64,000 bases of DNA from G963664935 sp963664935 (GCA_963664935.2 CAXXSE010000001.1:369267-433266), one strand, 5' to 3'; positions 33,682-42,928 are shown, numbered from the stretch's first letter. Numbers and translations: made by a program. Notes: generated by a model not told the origin, from the sequence alone.

Positions 33682-34176
33682 ATGAAAAAACGAGAGAAAT
33701 CAATTCGAATGACCGTTTTAATGACACCGGAGATGGCTAATTTCTCCGGCAATGTACATGGCGGGTCCATTTTGAAATTGCTTGACCAAGTGGCCTATGC
33801 CTGCGCGGCAAAATATTGTAAAAGCTATGTGGTGACGGCATCGCTGGACCAAGTGTTTTTCAAAGCAGCGATCAAGGTGGGCGAACTGGTTACGTTTTAC
33901 GCCAACGTCAATTATGTGGGGAAATCATCCATGGAAGTCGGCGTCAAAGCCATTGCCGAAAACCTGACAACCGACGAGCAACGCCACACCAACTCCTATT
34001 ATTTCACCATGGTTGCTAAGGATGAAGATGGTGAATCAATGCGGGTCCCTCCTTTGGATTTGGTTACCGAATTGGATAAAAAGTTGTTCGAGGCAGGGAA
34101 AATGCGAAAGGAAATGCGGAAAGAAATCGAAGAGCGGAACAAAGCTTTGCACGTTGCTATTCCGGAAGATGCATGA
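33682..34176 (+). CDS. Acyl-CoA thioesterase, hotdog fold (YciA/Acot type)
   Basis: The 164-residue protein has the hotdog catalytic helix region FSGNVHGGSILKLLDQVAYA, with the aspartate expected for this family, then SLDQVFFKAAIKVGELVTFY and YFTMVAKDEDGES. It hydrolyses acyl-CoA to free acid. A charged tail (MRKEMRKEIEERNKAL) extends beyond the domain. Third gene of the CDGSH-CYTH trio; ppc follows after a 116 bp gap. Confidence 0.9.
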   Translation: MKKREKSIRMTVLMTPEMANFSGNVHGGSILKLLDQVAYACAAKYCKSYVVTASLDQVFFKAAIKVGELVTFYANVNYVGKSSMEVGVKAIAENLTTDEQRHTNSYYFTMVAKDEDGESMRVPPLDLVTELDKKLFEAGKMRKEMRKEIEERNKALHVAIPEDA

Positions 34177-34292
34177 TGATCTGTCTCGAATGTTCAGCGC
34201 TGAGGACTCGGTGAATGAGAAAGAATCCAGCTTCTGATCGCCGCTCATCCCCTTCCCGCAACGAAACACACCTCCCCATTTAGCATTTAGTA

Positions 34293-37067
34293 ATGGTGAC
34301 CATTGTGAACCATACAAATTCGTCGAACCCCCAAGGTTTACCTATAGCCGAGCGAGTAGCTGAGTACGCCAATCAGACCGTTGACCTGCTGTTTGACCTT
34401 TTTATCGATGTCATCCGGATTCGGCAACCGGACATCGAAGCCGTGATCAGGAATGAATCGATCGTTCCCCCAAGCAATCTTGATTTGTTGTTGCGCTCAT
34501 TGCAGGCCCGAGGCATCTGGTTTCAGCTTTTGCATATCGTTGAGGAAAACGCCGGTATGTTGCGTCGGCGTACCTTGGAAATCGAAAAAGGCGTCCATTA
34601 TGTACAGGGAACATTCGACCATGTGCTGAGCGAAGCGATTAAAGCGGGCATTGGGGCGCCAGAAGTCCAGGATCTTTTGAATAAGGCCAAGATTCTGCCG
34701 GTTATTACGGCGCATCCCACCGAAGCCAAACGGGTTACGGTGATGACAATTCATCGCCGAATCTATTTGTTGTTGGTTAAACTCCAGTCCCCACGGTGGA
34801 CCCCGCGGGAACGCGATGCATTGCTTGATGACTTAAGAAATGAGATTGACTTACTCTGGTTGACCGGTGAACTTCGCTTGGAAAAGCCCAGTGTCGATCA
34901 GGAAGTGTCATGGGGTCTTCATTTTTTTCGAGAAACATTATTCGAGCAAATCCCCGAATTACTGGGAAAATTGGAACTTGCCTTGCGCCATCACTTTCCC
35001 GACCAACAATTTACCGTGCCTCCATTTTTTCAGTTTGGCTCGTGGATCGGCGGTGATCGGGACGGGAACCCTTTTGTCACCAATACAGTCACTCGAAAAA
35101 CCTTGTTCCGTAACCGGCGCGCATGCTTATACCGATATCGTGAACGCTTGGATCATCTTATTCAAAATCTGAGTATTGCGCGGCACAGTCTGGATATCCC
35201 CGATTCTTTCTTATCGACCTTAAATCGGGAAATTAGCGCTCTGGAACATGGTGCGGATATCGCTGAACGAAATCCCGGGGAAATTTTCAGGCAGTTTGCC
35301 GTTTGTATGTCGAAGAAACTGGAAGCGACGATTGAATCGGCGGAGAGGGACGATGTTCCGATCAGCGGCAAGCACGCATACTGCTCCGCGGATCAATTTA
35401 TCGGTGATCTTCGTGCTATGGAAACTGCATTGGAAGCGACTAACAGTGGTGCGGTCGCCAAACTGATGATAGTGCCGCTACGGCGTGAGGCAGAGATTTT
35501 CAGGTTCAGAACTTCAAACCTGGATCTTCGACAAAACTCGACCGTGATTTCCCAAACTCTCAAAGCAATATGGGTAACGACAAATCAACAACCGGAATCG
35601 GATTGCCCGGACATCAAGGGAGATGAATGGAAATGTTGGGTTTCGGGGCACTTTGAGAAATCTTTGCAAGTTCCGATTGATGCGTCGAATTTACCGGAAC
35701 CGGCCCGGGAAACCGTTGAGCTGATGCGCTTGGTTGTTGAAACTCAGCACCAACTGGATACTCAAGCCTTCGGCCAGTTTATTCTGAGTATGACCCAATC
35801 CGCGGTGGATATCCTGGGGGTTTATCTCATTGCCAAGTTTTCAGGCCTTTTTGTCGGGGAAAACAAGAACGAATATTGTAGTTTACCAATTGTCCCTTTA
35901 TTTGAAACCATTGAAGATCTACGATGCGCGCCCGATATCATGCGCGAATTGCTGTCCAATCCCCTGGTTCGGCGATCCGTGGAAAAGCAAGGTGGCACAC
36001 AGGAGGTTATGATCGGTTATTCCGATTCGAATAAGGACGGCGGATATCTGAGTTCAAACTGGGAACTCAGCAAAGCGCAGACAAAGCTGACAGCCGTAGG
36101 TCAAGAATGCGGAGTTCCTATCTCATTTTTTCATGGTCGGGGTGGTTCAGTCAGCCGCGGCGGTGCACCGACGGGACGCGCGATCGCCGCTCAACCGGCC
36201 GGTTCCACGCACGGACAGATGCGGGTTACGGAACAAGGCGAAGTGGTTTCCCATAAATTCGCCAACCGGGGAAGCGCACTTTATCACATGGAACTTTTAG
36301 CGGCGAGTGTCTTCGAACACACGTTGAAGTCAGCCACCGAACCCGAATTACAGCCCCACCCTGAAATCGACGAAGCGTTGGAAGAGCTGTCACAAATGGC
36401 CTACCGAGCTTATCGCAAGCTTGTTGAAATGCCGGGACTCGTCAGTTATTACGAATCCGCCAGCCCGGTGGAAGAACTAGCGCTTTTAAACATCGGTTCC
36501 CGTCCCGCACGACGATTCGGAGCAACATCGCTTTCCGACCTTAGAGCGATCCCTTGGGTGTTCGCCTGGACCCAAAACAGACACCTGGTTCCGAGTTGGT
36601 ATGGACTGGGTAACGCACTTCAACAATTCGGCGAAAAATATGGAAACGAAGGCAATGAGCGATTAAAACAACTATTCGATCAATCCCGCTTATTCCACCT
36701 GGTGATCGATGAAGCGGAAAAAACCCTGTGTCAGGTCGATCTATCCATAGCCAAAGATTATTCCGAACTGGTACCGGATAATACCATCCGGGAGCAAATT
36801 TATTCGACGATCGAAGAAGAATATCATCGAACCGTAGATCAGGTATTGGCCGTCTCCGGAAGCAGCTTATTGGCCGAACGATTTCCACGATTTCGCCGCA
36901 AATTGTCCCGGCGCTTAGGTTCAATCAATCAGGTGGGCCGCGAGCAAGTAAGGTTGATTCGAACCTTTAGAGCTATGGATAAAGACGATCCCAATAGGCG
37001 GAAGCAATTGATTTCGCTTTTACTGTCGATTAACTGTATTGCTACTGGGTTGGGGTGGACTGGGTAG
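34293..37067 (+). CDS. ppc: Phosphoenolpyruvate carboxylase
   Basis: The 924-residue enzyme adds bicarbonate to PEP to give oxaloacetate and feeds the TCA cycle. Active-site motifs are intact: TAHPTEAKRVTV, FQFGSWIGGDRDGNPFVT, SDSNKDGGYLSSNWELSKAQ, FFHGRGGSVSRGGAPTGRAI and RPARRFG. The carboxy terminus reads CIATGLGWTG, whereas most PEPCs end in NTG; the final glycine is kept. The stop is TAG. It stands alone, between the thioesterase and a VWA-OmpA gene. Confidence 0.96.
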   Translation: MVTIVNHTNSSNPQGLPIAERVAEYANQTVDLLFDLFIDVIRIRQPDIEAVIRNESIVPPSNLDLLLRSLQARGIWFQLLHIVEENAGMLRRRTLEIEKGVHYVQGTFDHVLSEAIKAGIGAPEVQDLLNKAKILPVITAHPTEAKRVTVMTIHRRIYLLLVKLQSPRWTPRERDALLDDLRNEIDLLWLTGELRLEKPSVDQEVSWGLHFFRETLFEQIPELLGKLELALRHHFPDQQFTVPPFFQFGSWIGGDRDGNPFVTNTVTRKTLFRNRRACLYRYRERLDHLIQNLSIARHSLDIPDSFLSTLNREISALEHGADIAERNPGEIFRQFAVCMSKKLEATIESAERDDVPISGKHAYCSADQFIGDLRAMETALEATNSGAVAKLMIVPLRREAEIFRFRTSNLDLRQNSTVISQTLKAIWVTTNQQPESDCPDIKGDEWKCWVSGHFEKSLQVPIDASNLPEPARETVELMRLVVETQHQLDTQAFGQFILSMTQSAVDILGVYLIAKFSGLFVGENKNEYCSLPIVPLFETIEDLRCAPDIMRELLSNPLVRRSVEKQGGTQEVMIGYSDSNKDGGYLSSNWELSKAQTKLTAVGQECGVPISFFHGRGGSVSRGGAPTGRAIAAQPAGSTHGQMRVTEQGEVVSHKFANRGSALYHMELLAASVFEHTLKSATEPELQPHPEIDEALEELSQMAYRAYRKLVEMPGLVSYYESASPVEELALLNIGSRPARRFGATSLSDLRAIPWVFAWTQNRHLVPSWYGLGNALQQFGEKYGNEGNERLKQLFDQSRLFHLVIDEAEKTLCQVDLSIAKDYSELVPDNTIREQIYSTIEEEYHRTVDQVLAVSGSSLLAERFPRFRRKLSRRLGSINQVGREQVRLIRTFRAMDKDDPNRRKQLISLLLSINCIATGLGWTG

Positions 37068-37602
37068 GGGCTCTCATCCTGATTATGTGGAATTGTTCAT
37101 TAAGTATAGTCTAAGGCTGTAGTACTCACTTTGACCAGACTAATTTTTCAATAAATTAAGATATAAGTCTTCCCTTTTTTCATATTAAAAAATATTGTTA
37201 TTATTGCGCCGAGGACATTTTATTTAGCTTGGCATTAACCCCCCTTCTGGCGGTACTGGACAGTTTTTAAATGAGGTTTTAGGGCAACGGTATGGCTCAG
37301 TTCACAATGATTATTTTTAATACCAATAATTAAGCTTCGTACTGCGTGAAACTCGAGCAAAAACGAAACCTCAACCGCATTACTCGACTATTCGCAAAAT
37401 ATAGAGCTACTGACTTTTTAGATCCTAACTTGAACACTTTTGAACTAACTGTTAGTATCCCATTTTAATGGGTCCGATTCGATTTCACATTGCCTTGACG
37501 GATGAAAATTATGGGATTCAGGAACTCGCTCGGGATTTGGTGCTATGCCAAACCTTAGCTTGGATAATAACAAAGATTAATCGAGTATTGGGAGAATAGA
37601 TC
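37068..37602. other. Intergenic region with a possible AraC-type remnant
   Basis: No confident gene. A 44-codon plus-strand frame from 37468 reads MGPIRFHIALTDENYGIQEL, then ARDLVLCQTL and IITKINRVLGE, faintly like half of an AraC-type helix-turn-helix. It ends at the TAG just upstream of the next start. Treat as a weak guess. Confidence 0.3.
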
Positions 37603-38802
37603 ATGGGAAAACAATTTGATTTTCGAGAAATAAAATCCTTGTTGACCATTTTTTTGCTGGTGTTTTTTGCCGGTGAGGTGGCAGCGGCATTTCGCGCCGT
37701 CGATTTGAACGCTAAAGTACGGTCCGGGGCTTATACAAAAAAGATTGATAATTTCCTGGTCATTTTGGATGCGTCGGGTTCCATGGATTCGACGCCTGGC
37801 GGTAGTGCTTTAGTAGGTTCTTCGGGTCTTAATAAATTTGACACGGGAAAAGAAATTTTGAGGCGACTGAATCAAACCATCCCAAAGCTGTCGATCCAAG
37901 GGGGCTTGAGATCATTCGGTTTTACGACTTGTCTTTCGTGGAATGACACCGTGCTCAATTATGGTATGTCCCAGCACACCCAAGCGGGCTTCCAGCAAGG
38001 TCTCGATAGCCAGTCTTGCTCCAGTGGCGGTACAGCTATGGGTGTAGCCTTGAATCACGCGGCTGACGATTTGGCGTCTTCCAGAGGTAATATTGCGGTT
38101 CTCGTGGTGAGTGACGGAAATACAAGCGCGTCAAGAACCCTTCCTTATGCGCATAACCTCAAGGAACAATATGGTGATCGTGTGTGTATTTATACCGTTC
38201 AGGTTGGCGTGAGCGAAAGAGGTAAACGATTGATGGAGGAAATCGCTAAAATCGGCGGTTGTGGCGCTGCGGTTAGTGCTACCGAAATCGCTTCGGCCCA
38301 AAGTATGGGCGCCTTTGTCGAAAATGCCTTTTTAAAGAAAGGTACGCCTAAGCGAAAAGTTATTGGCGATAGCTATGGTGACGGAGTACTCGACAATCGG
38401 GACAAATGTCCTCAGACATTTAAAGGTATTAAGGTTAACGCATACGGATGTTGGATAGGTGGTTGTGTATTGTTTGATTTTAACAAGGTTGAAATCAAGC
38501 CGGAAGCGTATCCATTCCTAGATGACGTTGCTGAACTTCTAGTGATTGCGAAAGAGAAAATATCGCACGGACGGCTTGACGTTGGGGGACATACCGACAG
38601 TGTCGGAAATGCGGATTACAATATGAACTTATCAAAGGGCCGGGCGAATTCCGTCCGTGATTACCTAATCGCTAAGGGCGCGGATCCGAAACAGTTGGTT
38701 GCCACAGGGCATGGGGAATCCGATCCTTTGTACTCGAATGATACACCGCAAGACCGAGCAAAGAATCGGCGTGTGCAATTGAAAACGATACCTTATAAAT
38801 AA
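37603..38802 (+). CDS. VWA and OmpA-domain envelope protein
   Basis: The 399-residue protein has a signal peptide (LLTIFLLVFFAGEVAAA). A von Willebrand A domain follows with a metal-binding DASGSMDS (about residues 56-63) and TAMGVALNHAADDL. A calcium-type repeat GDGVLDNRDKCPQT precedes the carboxy-terminal OmpA peptidoglycan-binding domain (FDFNKVEIKPEA, GHTDSVGNADYNMNLSKGRA). It probably sits in the periplasm or outer membrane, bound to the wall. Partners are unknown. A hairpin follows about 25 bp after the stop. Confidence 0.9.
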   Translation: MGKQFDFREIKSLLTIFLLVFFAGEVAAAFRAVDLNAKVRSGAYTKKIDNFLVILDASGSMDSTPGGSALVGSSGLNKFDTGKEILRRLNQTIPKLSIQGGLRSFGFTTCLSWNDTVLNYGMSQHTQAGFQQGLDSQSCSSGGTAMGVALNHAADDLASSRGNIAVLVVSDGNTSASRTLPYAHNLKEQYGDRVCIYTVQVGVSERGKRLMEEIAKIGGCGAAVSATEIASAQSMGAFVENAFLKKGTPKRKVIGDSYGDGVLDNRDKCPQTFKGIKVNAYGCWIGGCVLFDFNKVEIKPEAYPFLDDVAELLVIAKEKISHGRLDVGGHTDSVGNADYNMNLSKGRANSVRDYLIAKGADPKQLVATGHGESDPLYSNDTPQDRAKNRRVQLKTIPYK

Positions 38803-38826
38803 CGCATAGAACTATAAATCTACCGT

Positions 38827-38869
38827 CAGTAAGGGCACGGTCTCACGATTTGATTGCTTGCCCTTGCTG
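38827..38869 (+). terminator. Possible terminator hairpin after the VWA-OmpA gene
   Basis: CAGTAAGGGCA and TGCCCTTGCTG form an 11-bp stem with one wobble pair and a 21-base loop, starting 25 bp after the stop. There is no T-run directly after, so it may be only an mRNA end structure. Confidence 0.35.
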
Positions 38870-38885
38870 GCATTATCATTTTGGC

Positions 38886-38906
38886 GGGTTGCGCATAGCG
38901 CAACCC
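38886..38906. repeat. Inverted repeat GGGTTGCGC-ATA-GCGCAACCC
   Basis: A perfect 9-bp stem with a 3-base loop. A related phrase (TTTTGGCGGATTACGCTAGC) is at 3855. Such GGCGGGTTGCGC palindromes are common as small interspersed repeats in proteobacteria. Confidence 0.5.
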
Positions 38907-39549
38907 GATCCGCATGTTCTTCCCGAGAAAAGCAGAAAAAAGGGGTCAGGTCTTTCATTGGGATGATTTAAACTTCCAAAATTTTTCGAGTAACTAATTT
39001 TTGACACACCAATTTTATGTCCTATAAAGCTGTGGAAATCATTTCCATTGTTCTATATTTTTCATTTCTTATTCTTATGTATGCCATTGGTGTTCTGAAA
39101 CTACCTTAAACCTGCCGGTTTGGAAATGGTGTATTTTCTTCCAAATCTAATTAAGGAATCTTCTTCCTTATTTTTCTTATACGGACAAGGTTATGTATTC
39201 TCGGCTATTTTTCGCGCCATAGCTTTCTTTAAAGGCATAGATCATGCCGCAAATACCCTCTATTTTCAAACCGTCCGGTTTAATCCATTTTCACGCCGCT
39301 GGTAGCACCCTACGTGGATTTTTCACTATCGAGCTTGGCAAAATTTCCGTCATCTTTTTTAATACGTGAAACTTATGCGAATAAAGAAGCAATGGGTAAC
39401 TATTCGTAATTCGCGACCCGGCCCGTTTTTTACTAATTCAATTAACCTCGTTTTGAGCGACGGCGAATAAACTGTCGAGTTGACGCCCTTATTAGGCATG
39501 ACAATACTATGTTATAACATATGTAATAACGTGTTATGAGTATACCGCC
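38907..39549. other. Repeat-bearing stretch before AbrB-Doc
   Basis: No gene is supported. It holds a transposase-flank-like phrase AAAAAAGGGGTCAGGTCTTT at 38938 and repeat R1 copy 2. A 61-codon plus-strand frame at 39120-39305 has no recognisable feature. Confidence 0.4.
39315..39425. repeat. Dispersed repeat R1, copy 2
   Basis: Shares TGGATTTTTCACTATCGAGC and TATGCGAATAAAGAAGC with copy 1 at 19397, and the following GGTAACTATTCGTAATTCGC with copy 3 at 40595. Same orientation as copy 3, so the two flank the AbrB-Doc pair as direct repeats. Confidence 0.7.
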
Positions 39550-39774
39550 ATGCTAAAAGTCAAAGTTATCGCTGTTGGCAACTCTATGGGTATTCTGCTT
39601 CCAAAAGAAGCACTTAACAAGCTGAGAGCCGCTAAAGGCGACACCTTGTATCTCGTTGAGAATACGGAAGGATTTACAATTTCCCCATACCGGAAGGATT
39701 TCGAATCCCAAATGGAAGCCGCTGAGAAGGTACTGAAGAAATACCGAAACGCACTTCATGAGCTTGCCAAATGA
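39550..39774 (+). CDS. AbrB/MazE-type antitoxin partner of Doc
   Basis: The 74-residue protein has the SpoVT-AbrB swapped-hairpin fold (VKVIAVGNSMGILLPKEALN, then KLRAAKGDTLYLV). A carboxy-terminal helix (FESQMEAAEKVLKKYRNALH) would occupy the toxin's active site. It overlaps the Doc gene by four bases (ATGA). It presumably represses its own promoter. Symbol not assigned because AbrB-type partners of Doc vary. Confidence 0.9.
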   Translation: MLKVKVIAVGNSMGILLPKEALNKLRAAKGDTLYLVENTEGFTISPYRKDFESQMEAAEKVLKKYRNALHELAK

Positions 39775-40163
39775 CCGAACCCGAATGGGTATTGGATGAA
39801 ATCGTCATTGCTGTTCACCAAATGCTAATTACTGAGCATGGTGGAAGTCCGGGGATCCGAGATGAGGGTTTGCTGGAATCTGCTCTGGTCAGACCCCGGC
39901 AAGTTTTTTCTTACGAGGCAGAAGCGACGATTTTCGATCTAGCTGTGGGCTACGGTTTCGGCTTAGCAAAAAATCACCCTTTCATTGATGGCAATAAACG
40001 TGTTGCATTATCAATTGCCGCGATATTCTTGGAAATCAATGGATACACCCTTGATGCACCCGAGTCTGGGACAGTCCTTGTGTTAGAAAAGTTAGCCGCT
40101 GGCGATCTCTCCGAAACAGAGCTGGCTAGATGGCTCAGCGATTCTTCGATTCGCAATACCTGA
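39771..40163 (+). CDS. doc: Doc toxin (Fic family)
   Basis: The 130-residue protein has the Fic core motif HPFIDGNKRVALSIAA at residues 69-84, as in Doc, with the preceding GIRDEGLLESALVRPRQVFS. Doc toxins phosphorylate EF-Tu and block translation. The start overlaps the antitoxin stop by four bases. Length and active-site residues are intact, so the pair is likely functional. Confidence 0.93.
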   Translation: MTEPEWVLDEIVIAVHQMLITEHGGSPGIRDEGLLESALVRPRQVFSYEAEATIFDLAVGYGFGLAKNHPFIDGNKRVALSIAAIFLEINGYTLDAPESGTVLVLEKLAAGDLSETELARWLSDSSIRNT

Positions 40164-40561
40164 CGGCACGCACGAGAGGCCAGCGAAATCGAAGCGAGGA
40201 CCGAACGTAGCTTTTGCCAATCATTCTTGATGCGCTGGCCATGTTTTGGTGTATCCAAAAACCTTCAATACATCTACTGCGTCTTCAAACATTTTTAGCT
40301 CTTGAAAAGTGCGCCCATGATGTTTTCACTGATGGCCGCACATCCGACATGAACAAACACAAGGCGTGGATAAACAAATACCTATTAACCTTTGATTACT
40401 TCCTGCGTAACCATTCCAGTAAGACACGCGTTCCTTCGTAAACCTCTTTGCATGATGACGTCTTAACGCTCTTTTTGAATTTTTCAACGATTTTCTCCCG
40501 AACAGGTTTTCCTATTCGGGTAGCCACTCCTTCGAGTGACCACCCGGACCTGTATCGGGAT
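40164..40561. other. Gene-poor stretch between Doc and the DUF3368 remnant
   Basis: No gene is supported. A 63-codon minus-strand frame (40396-40587) runs into the repeat R1 region and has no known motif. Confidence 0.4.
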
Positions 40562-40846
40562 TTACAAAGCATCGTGTGTTTCTTCATTTTCTTTGTGAAC
40601 CTTATGCGAATAAAGAAGCAATGGGTAACTATTCGTAATTCGCGACCCGGCCCCTTTTTTAATCAACCAATCCGTGTTTGCTATGGCCATAGCGGTAATA
40701 TCTTGTTGTCCTCGGTACATAATCTCTTTTGCTACCGGTTCCGGTATCCAAATTTCATCGACAAAAAAGCTTTCAATAACCGTAGATGGGTGGCTACGGG
40801 TCAGAAAAATTAGAGGTGAGGCGTTAATGATGGCTTTACTTGCCAC
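40562..40846 (-). pseudogene. DUF3368 PIN-like toxin, truncated by repeat R1
   Basis: The first 65 residues (ASKAIINASPLIFLTR, IESFFVDEIWIPEPVAKEIM, RGQQDITAMA) are the start of a DUF3368 protein, the PIN-like partner of UPF0175. After WLIKK the sequence comes from repeat R1 copy 3, so the rest of the toxin, including later acidic residues, has been lost. Normal proteins are about 150 residues. The start overlaps the UPF0175 stop by 11 bases. Confidence 0.75.
40595..40653. repeat. Dispersed repeat R1, copy 3
   Basis: Matches 39365-39424: TATGCGAATAAAGAAGC and GGTAACTATTCGTAATTCGC. It replaces the 3' half of the DUF3368 gene, so the break in that gene coincides with the repeat boundary. Confidence 0.7.
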
Positions 40847-41090
40847 GTGCTAGCTCTTGATCTAAATCCTCAAAATCCACCTGAAAAGAATCTTTCTCAA
40901 AACGAGCCAACGTCAACAAAAAATCCGTCCGATCCAGCCCAGCGATATTGGCCGCCAGTTCTTGAGAGATCCGGCCTTGTTGATACCACTGCATGGCGGC
41001 GGCCAACTGTATTTCTTTGCCTAATTCAGTGCGACTGCAATGGAGTACGGAATGAATCGTTTCCGGCAGTTCTACATTAATATGGGTCAT
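40836..41090 (-). CDS. UPF0175 family antitoxin-like protein
   Basis: The 84-residue protein has an amino-terminal strand (HINVELPETIHSVL), then the UPF0175 helices (GKEIQLAAAMQWYQQGRISQ and ELAANIAGLDRTDFLLTL) forming a helix-turn-helix. UPF0175 proteins pair with DUF3368 PIN-like toxins. The partner overlaps its end but is truncated, leaving this antitoxin without a full toxin. Confidence 0.88.
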   Translation of the reverse strand: MTHINVELPETIHSVLHCSRTELGKEIQLAAAMQWYQQGRISQELAANIAGLDRTDFLLTLARFEKDSFQVDFEDLDQELARGK

Positions 41091-41309
41091 GAGTTATAAC
41101 CTCTAAACCATCAAACATATTTTTTGTAAGGAAAAACATGCGTATCATCCACGCTATTTGATCGGGGAAAAAGGTACCAAGTCTTTCATTGCTCGAAAAT
41201 GGGAATCAGGTTGCGAATTCAGAAACACCAGAGAAACAGTTCGTAATACGAGACCAAATACCTTTTTTGGATTTACAGCGATACCAAATAGAAACTAATC
41301 ACCTAGATC

Positions 41310-41843
41310 TTATCTCCAAACTTTTGAACAATCGAATTCGATCTCACATTCGGCTAAATCAAAGCAAATTGTTTCCGTTTTGGTCTCCAGCAATTTTACA
41401 TAACTGTCGTCTTTTAACTGATAGAACTTAATCAATTTTTCTTCCAGGTCTACCAAACAATAGTATTTAACTCCCGCCGATTCATAAAGGCGAAATTTAA
41501 CACGCTCGTCTTTTCGGCGGGTGGAAGGGGATAACACCTCAAAGATCACCGACGGTGCACGGGTAATGTAGTTCCCGGTGGGTTGATAGCAGACGATCAG
41601 ATTGTCCGGTTGCACAATTGTATCTTCGGTTATCTTCCAGTCAACCGGGAGCAATGCGTGACATTGCTCGCAATGATCCATGGATTCACCCAATAGCCTG
41701 GCTATTTCCTGGCTCACTTTCTGATGGCTGACCGATGGAGCAGGGCTCATGGCGTGGGCGATACCTTCAATAAGTTCCCAGCGACCCTCCCAATGGAGAT
41801 AATCGCTATAGGTATAATGGGGTAAATCAGATTGTGAGAGCAT
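41310..41843 (-). CDS. Uma2 family endonuclease-like protein (DUF820)
   Basis: The 177-residue protein has the PD-(D/E)xK pattern of Uma2/DUF820: LIEGIAHAMSPAPS, VQPDNLIVCY (aspartate), PSVIFEVLSPSTRRKDERVK (glutamate and lysine) and YYCLVDLEEKLIKFYQL. Such genes are abundant in cyanobacteria and some proteobacteria, of unclear role. No partner is seen. It ends the toxin-antitoxin-rich stretch. Confidence 0.9.
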   Translation of the reverse strand: MLSQSDLPHYTYSDYLHWEGRWELIEGIAHAMSPAPSVSHQKVSQEIARLLGESMDHCEQCHALLPVDWKITEDTIVQPDNLIVCYQPTGNYITRAPSVIFEVLSPSTRRKDERVKFRLYESAGVKYYCLVDLEEKLIKFYQLKDDSYVKLLETKTETICFDLAECEIEFDCSKVWR

Positions 41844-41932
41844 GGGAATAGGTTTCTATTCAGTGAATAGTTTGGTCACACTTTTCTTGACACTTTAAGA
41901 AAAAGAACCCAGTTTGACAAGAAACATATAAC

Positions 41933-42928
41933 CTACGGCAATGTTGTCATTTGTTCAATGGAATCTGGAACGTTGCTCTGTTCATCCGAACCCTCATCCA
42001 TTTCTTCTTTAGCCTTTTCCTTTACTAACTTTTCTCTGGAAAATTCCAGAACCCCATCTACCATATAGCCGGCAATCTTAAAATAATAATCGTCAGTTGA
42101 TTTTTTAAGAACAAAATCGTCTTTGTCTTGTAACTTGGAAAAGGTGTATTTAATTTGATCGCCGGATTTAAGCGTCAACTCAATCTCCATTTCAGGCGAT
42201 TGTTGCTGATATTCCGGTTGATCCTCTTTGCCCAACACTTTGGAAAACGAAAGTTTGGCGATTTTATTGGTCAGGTTGTTTATTTCCGGATCGTTGCTTT
42301 CTTCGGTTTCTTTCAGCTCCGTCGCCACCAATTTTTCGCCATCCCGCTTTAAAGTGACGGTTGGCAATGCCAGTTCCGTGATTTGGTCCCGTTCGACATG
42401 AAGATAGCTTTTATCCGCCCAGTCGTTCGGCGTTGAACCGGCCTCGAAGGTGCTGAATTCAATTGAATACACTTCGTCTTGATCGTTAAGACGGGCATGC
42501 ACTTTGCGGTAGCTTGGGGAAGATCCGATGTACAGCGTAATTAAGTCATCATCACCTTTCGCAAAAACCATCTTCCGTTCAAATCCGTCTTTCCCCACCT
42601 TAAAGCGCTTCCAAGCTGCTTCCGTAGTCGCCACCGGCCAGGGTTTAGTGATCCCAAAAAGTTTGTCCATTACTTTTCCAAGCTTTTCCTGGTCGACCGG
42701 AAAACCGAAATACCCTGGAATTAGCCAATTTTCACCCTGTTTGTTTAACACTAAGGCCGGTTTGTCCTTCTCTACAATGGTAATTTTGTCGACTTTGGCC
42801 AATGTTAGATCGAGCAGTGGCTCCTTCGAAACAAAGGCCCCGGTATCGCTCCCTGTAAAGGTTAAAATCGCGGCCAATACCAGTTGTATAAAAAGGAAAC
42901 CGCTAAGCACTTGAATTAAACGATTCAT
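41933..42928 (-). CDS. DUF4340 protein of a Gld-type ABC transport operon
   Basis: The 331-residue protein has an amino-terminal membrane anchor (VLSGFLFIQLVLAAILTFTG), then a periplasmic beta-rich DUF4340 domain (LDLTLAKVDKITIVEKDKPA, then VHARLNDQDEVYSIEFSTFE and WADKSYLHVERDQITELAL). DUF4340 proteins commonly follow GldF/GldG-like genes. It starts three bases after the permease gene. The tail is acidic (KEEMDEGSDEQSNVPDS). Confidence 0.88.
   Translation of the reverse strand: MNRLIQVLSGFLFIQLVLAAILTFTGSDTGAFVSKEPLLDLTLAKVDKITIVEKDKPALVLNKQGENWLIPGYFGFPVDQEKLGKVMDKLFGITKPWPVATTEAAWKRFKVGKDGFERKMVFAKGDDDLITLYIGSSPSYRKVHARLNDQDEVYSIEFSTFEAGSTPNDWADKSYLHVERDQITELALPTVTLKRDGEKLVATELKETEESNDPEINNLTNKIAKLSFSKVLGKEDQPEYQQQSPEMEIELTLKSGDQIKYTFSKLQDKDDFVLKKSTDDYYFKIAGYMVDGVLEFSREKLVKEKAKEEMDEGSDEQSNVPDSIEQMTTLP

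Noticed and set aside
37468..37599. Short AraC-like reading frame as a gene
   Set aside because: Resemblance is weak, only 44 codons, and no partner domain is seen.
38886..38906. Palindrome as a terminator
   Set aside because: No T-run on either side; more like an interspersed repeat.
39120..39305. 61-codon plus-strand frame as a small membrane protein
   Set aside because: Hydrophobic stretch is weak, no ribosome site and no family; probably chance in AT-rich DNA.
40164..40660. Integron attC site after doc
   Set aside because: The repeat near the cassette lacks the paired core sites and hairpin of attC, and no intI is present.
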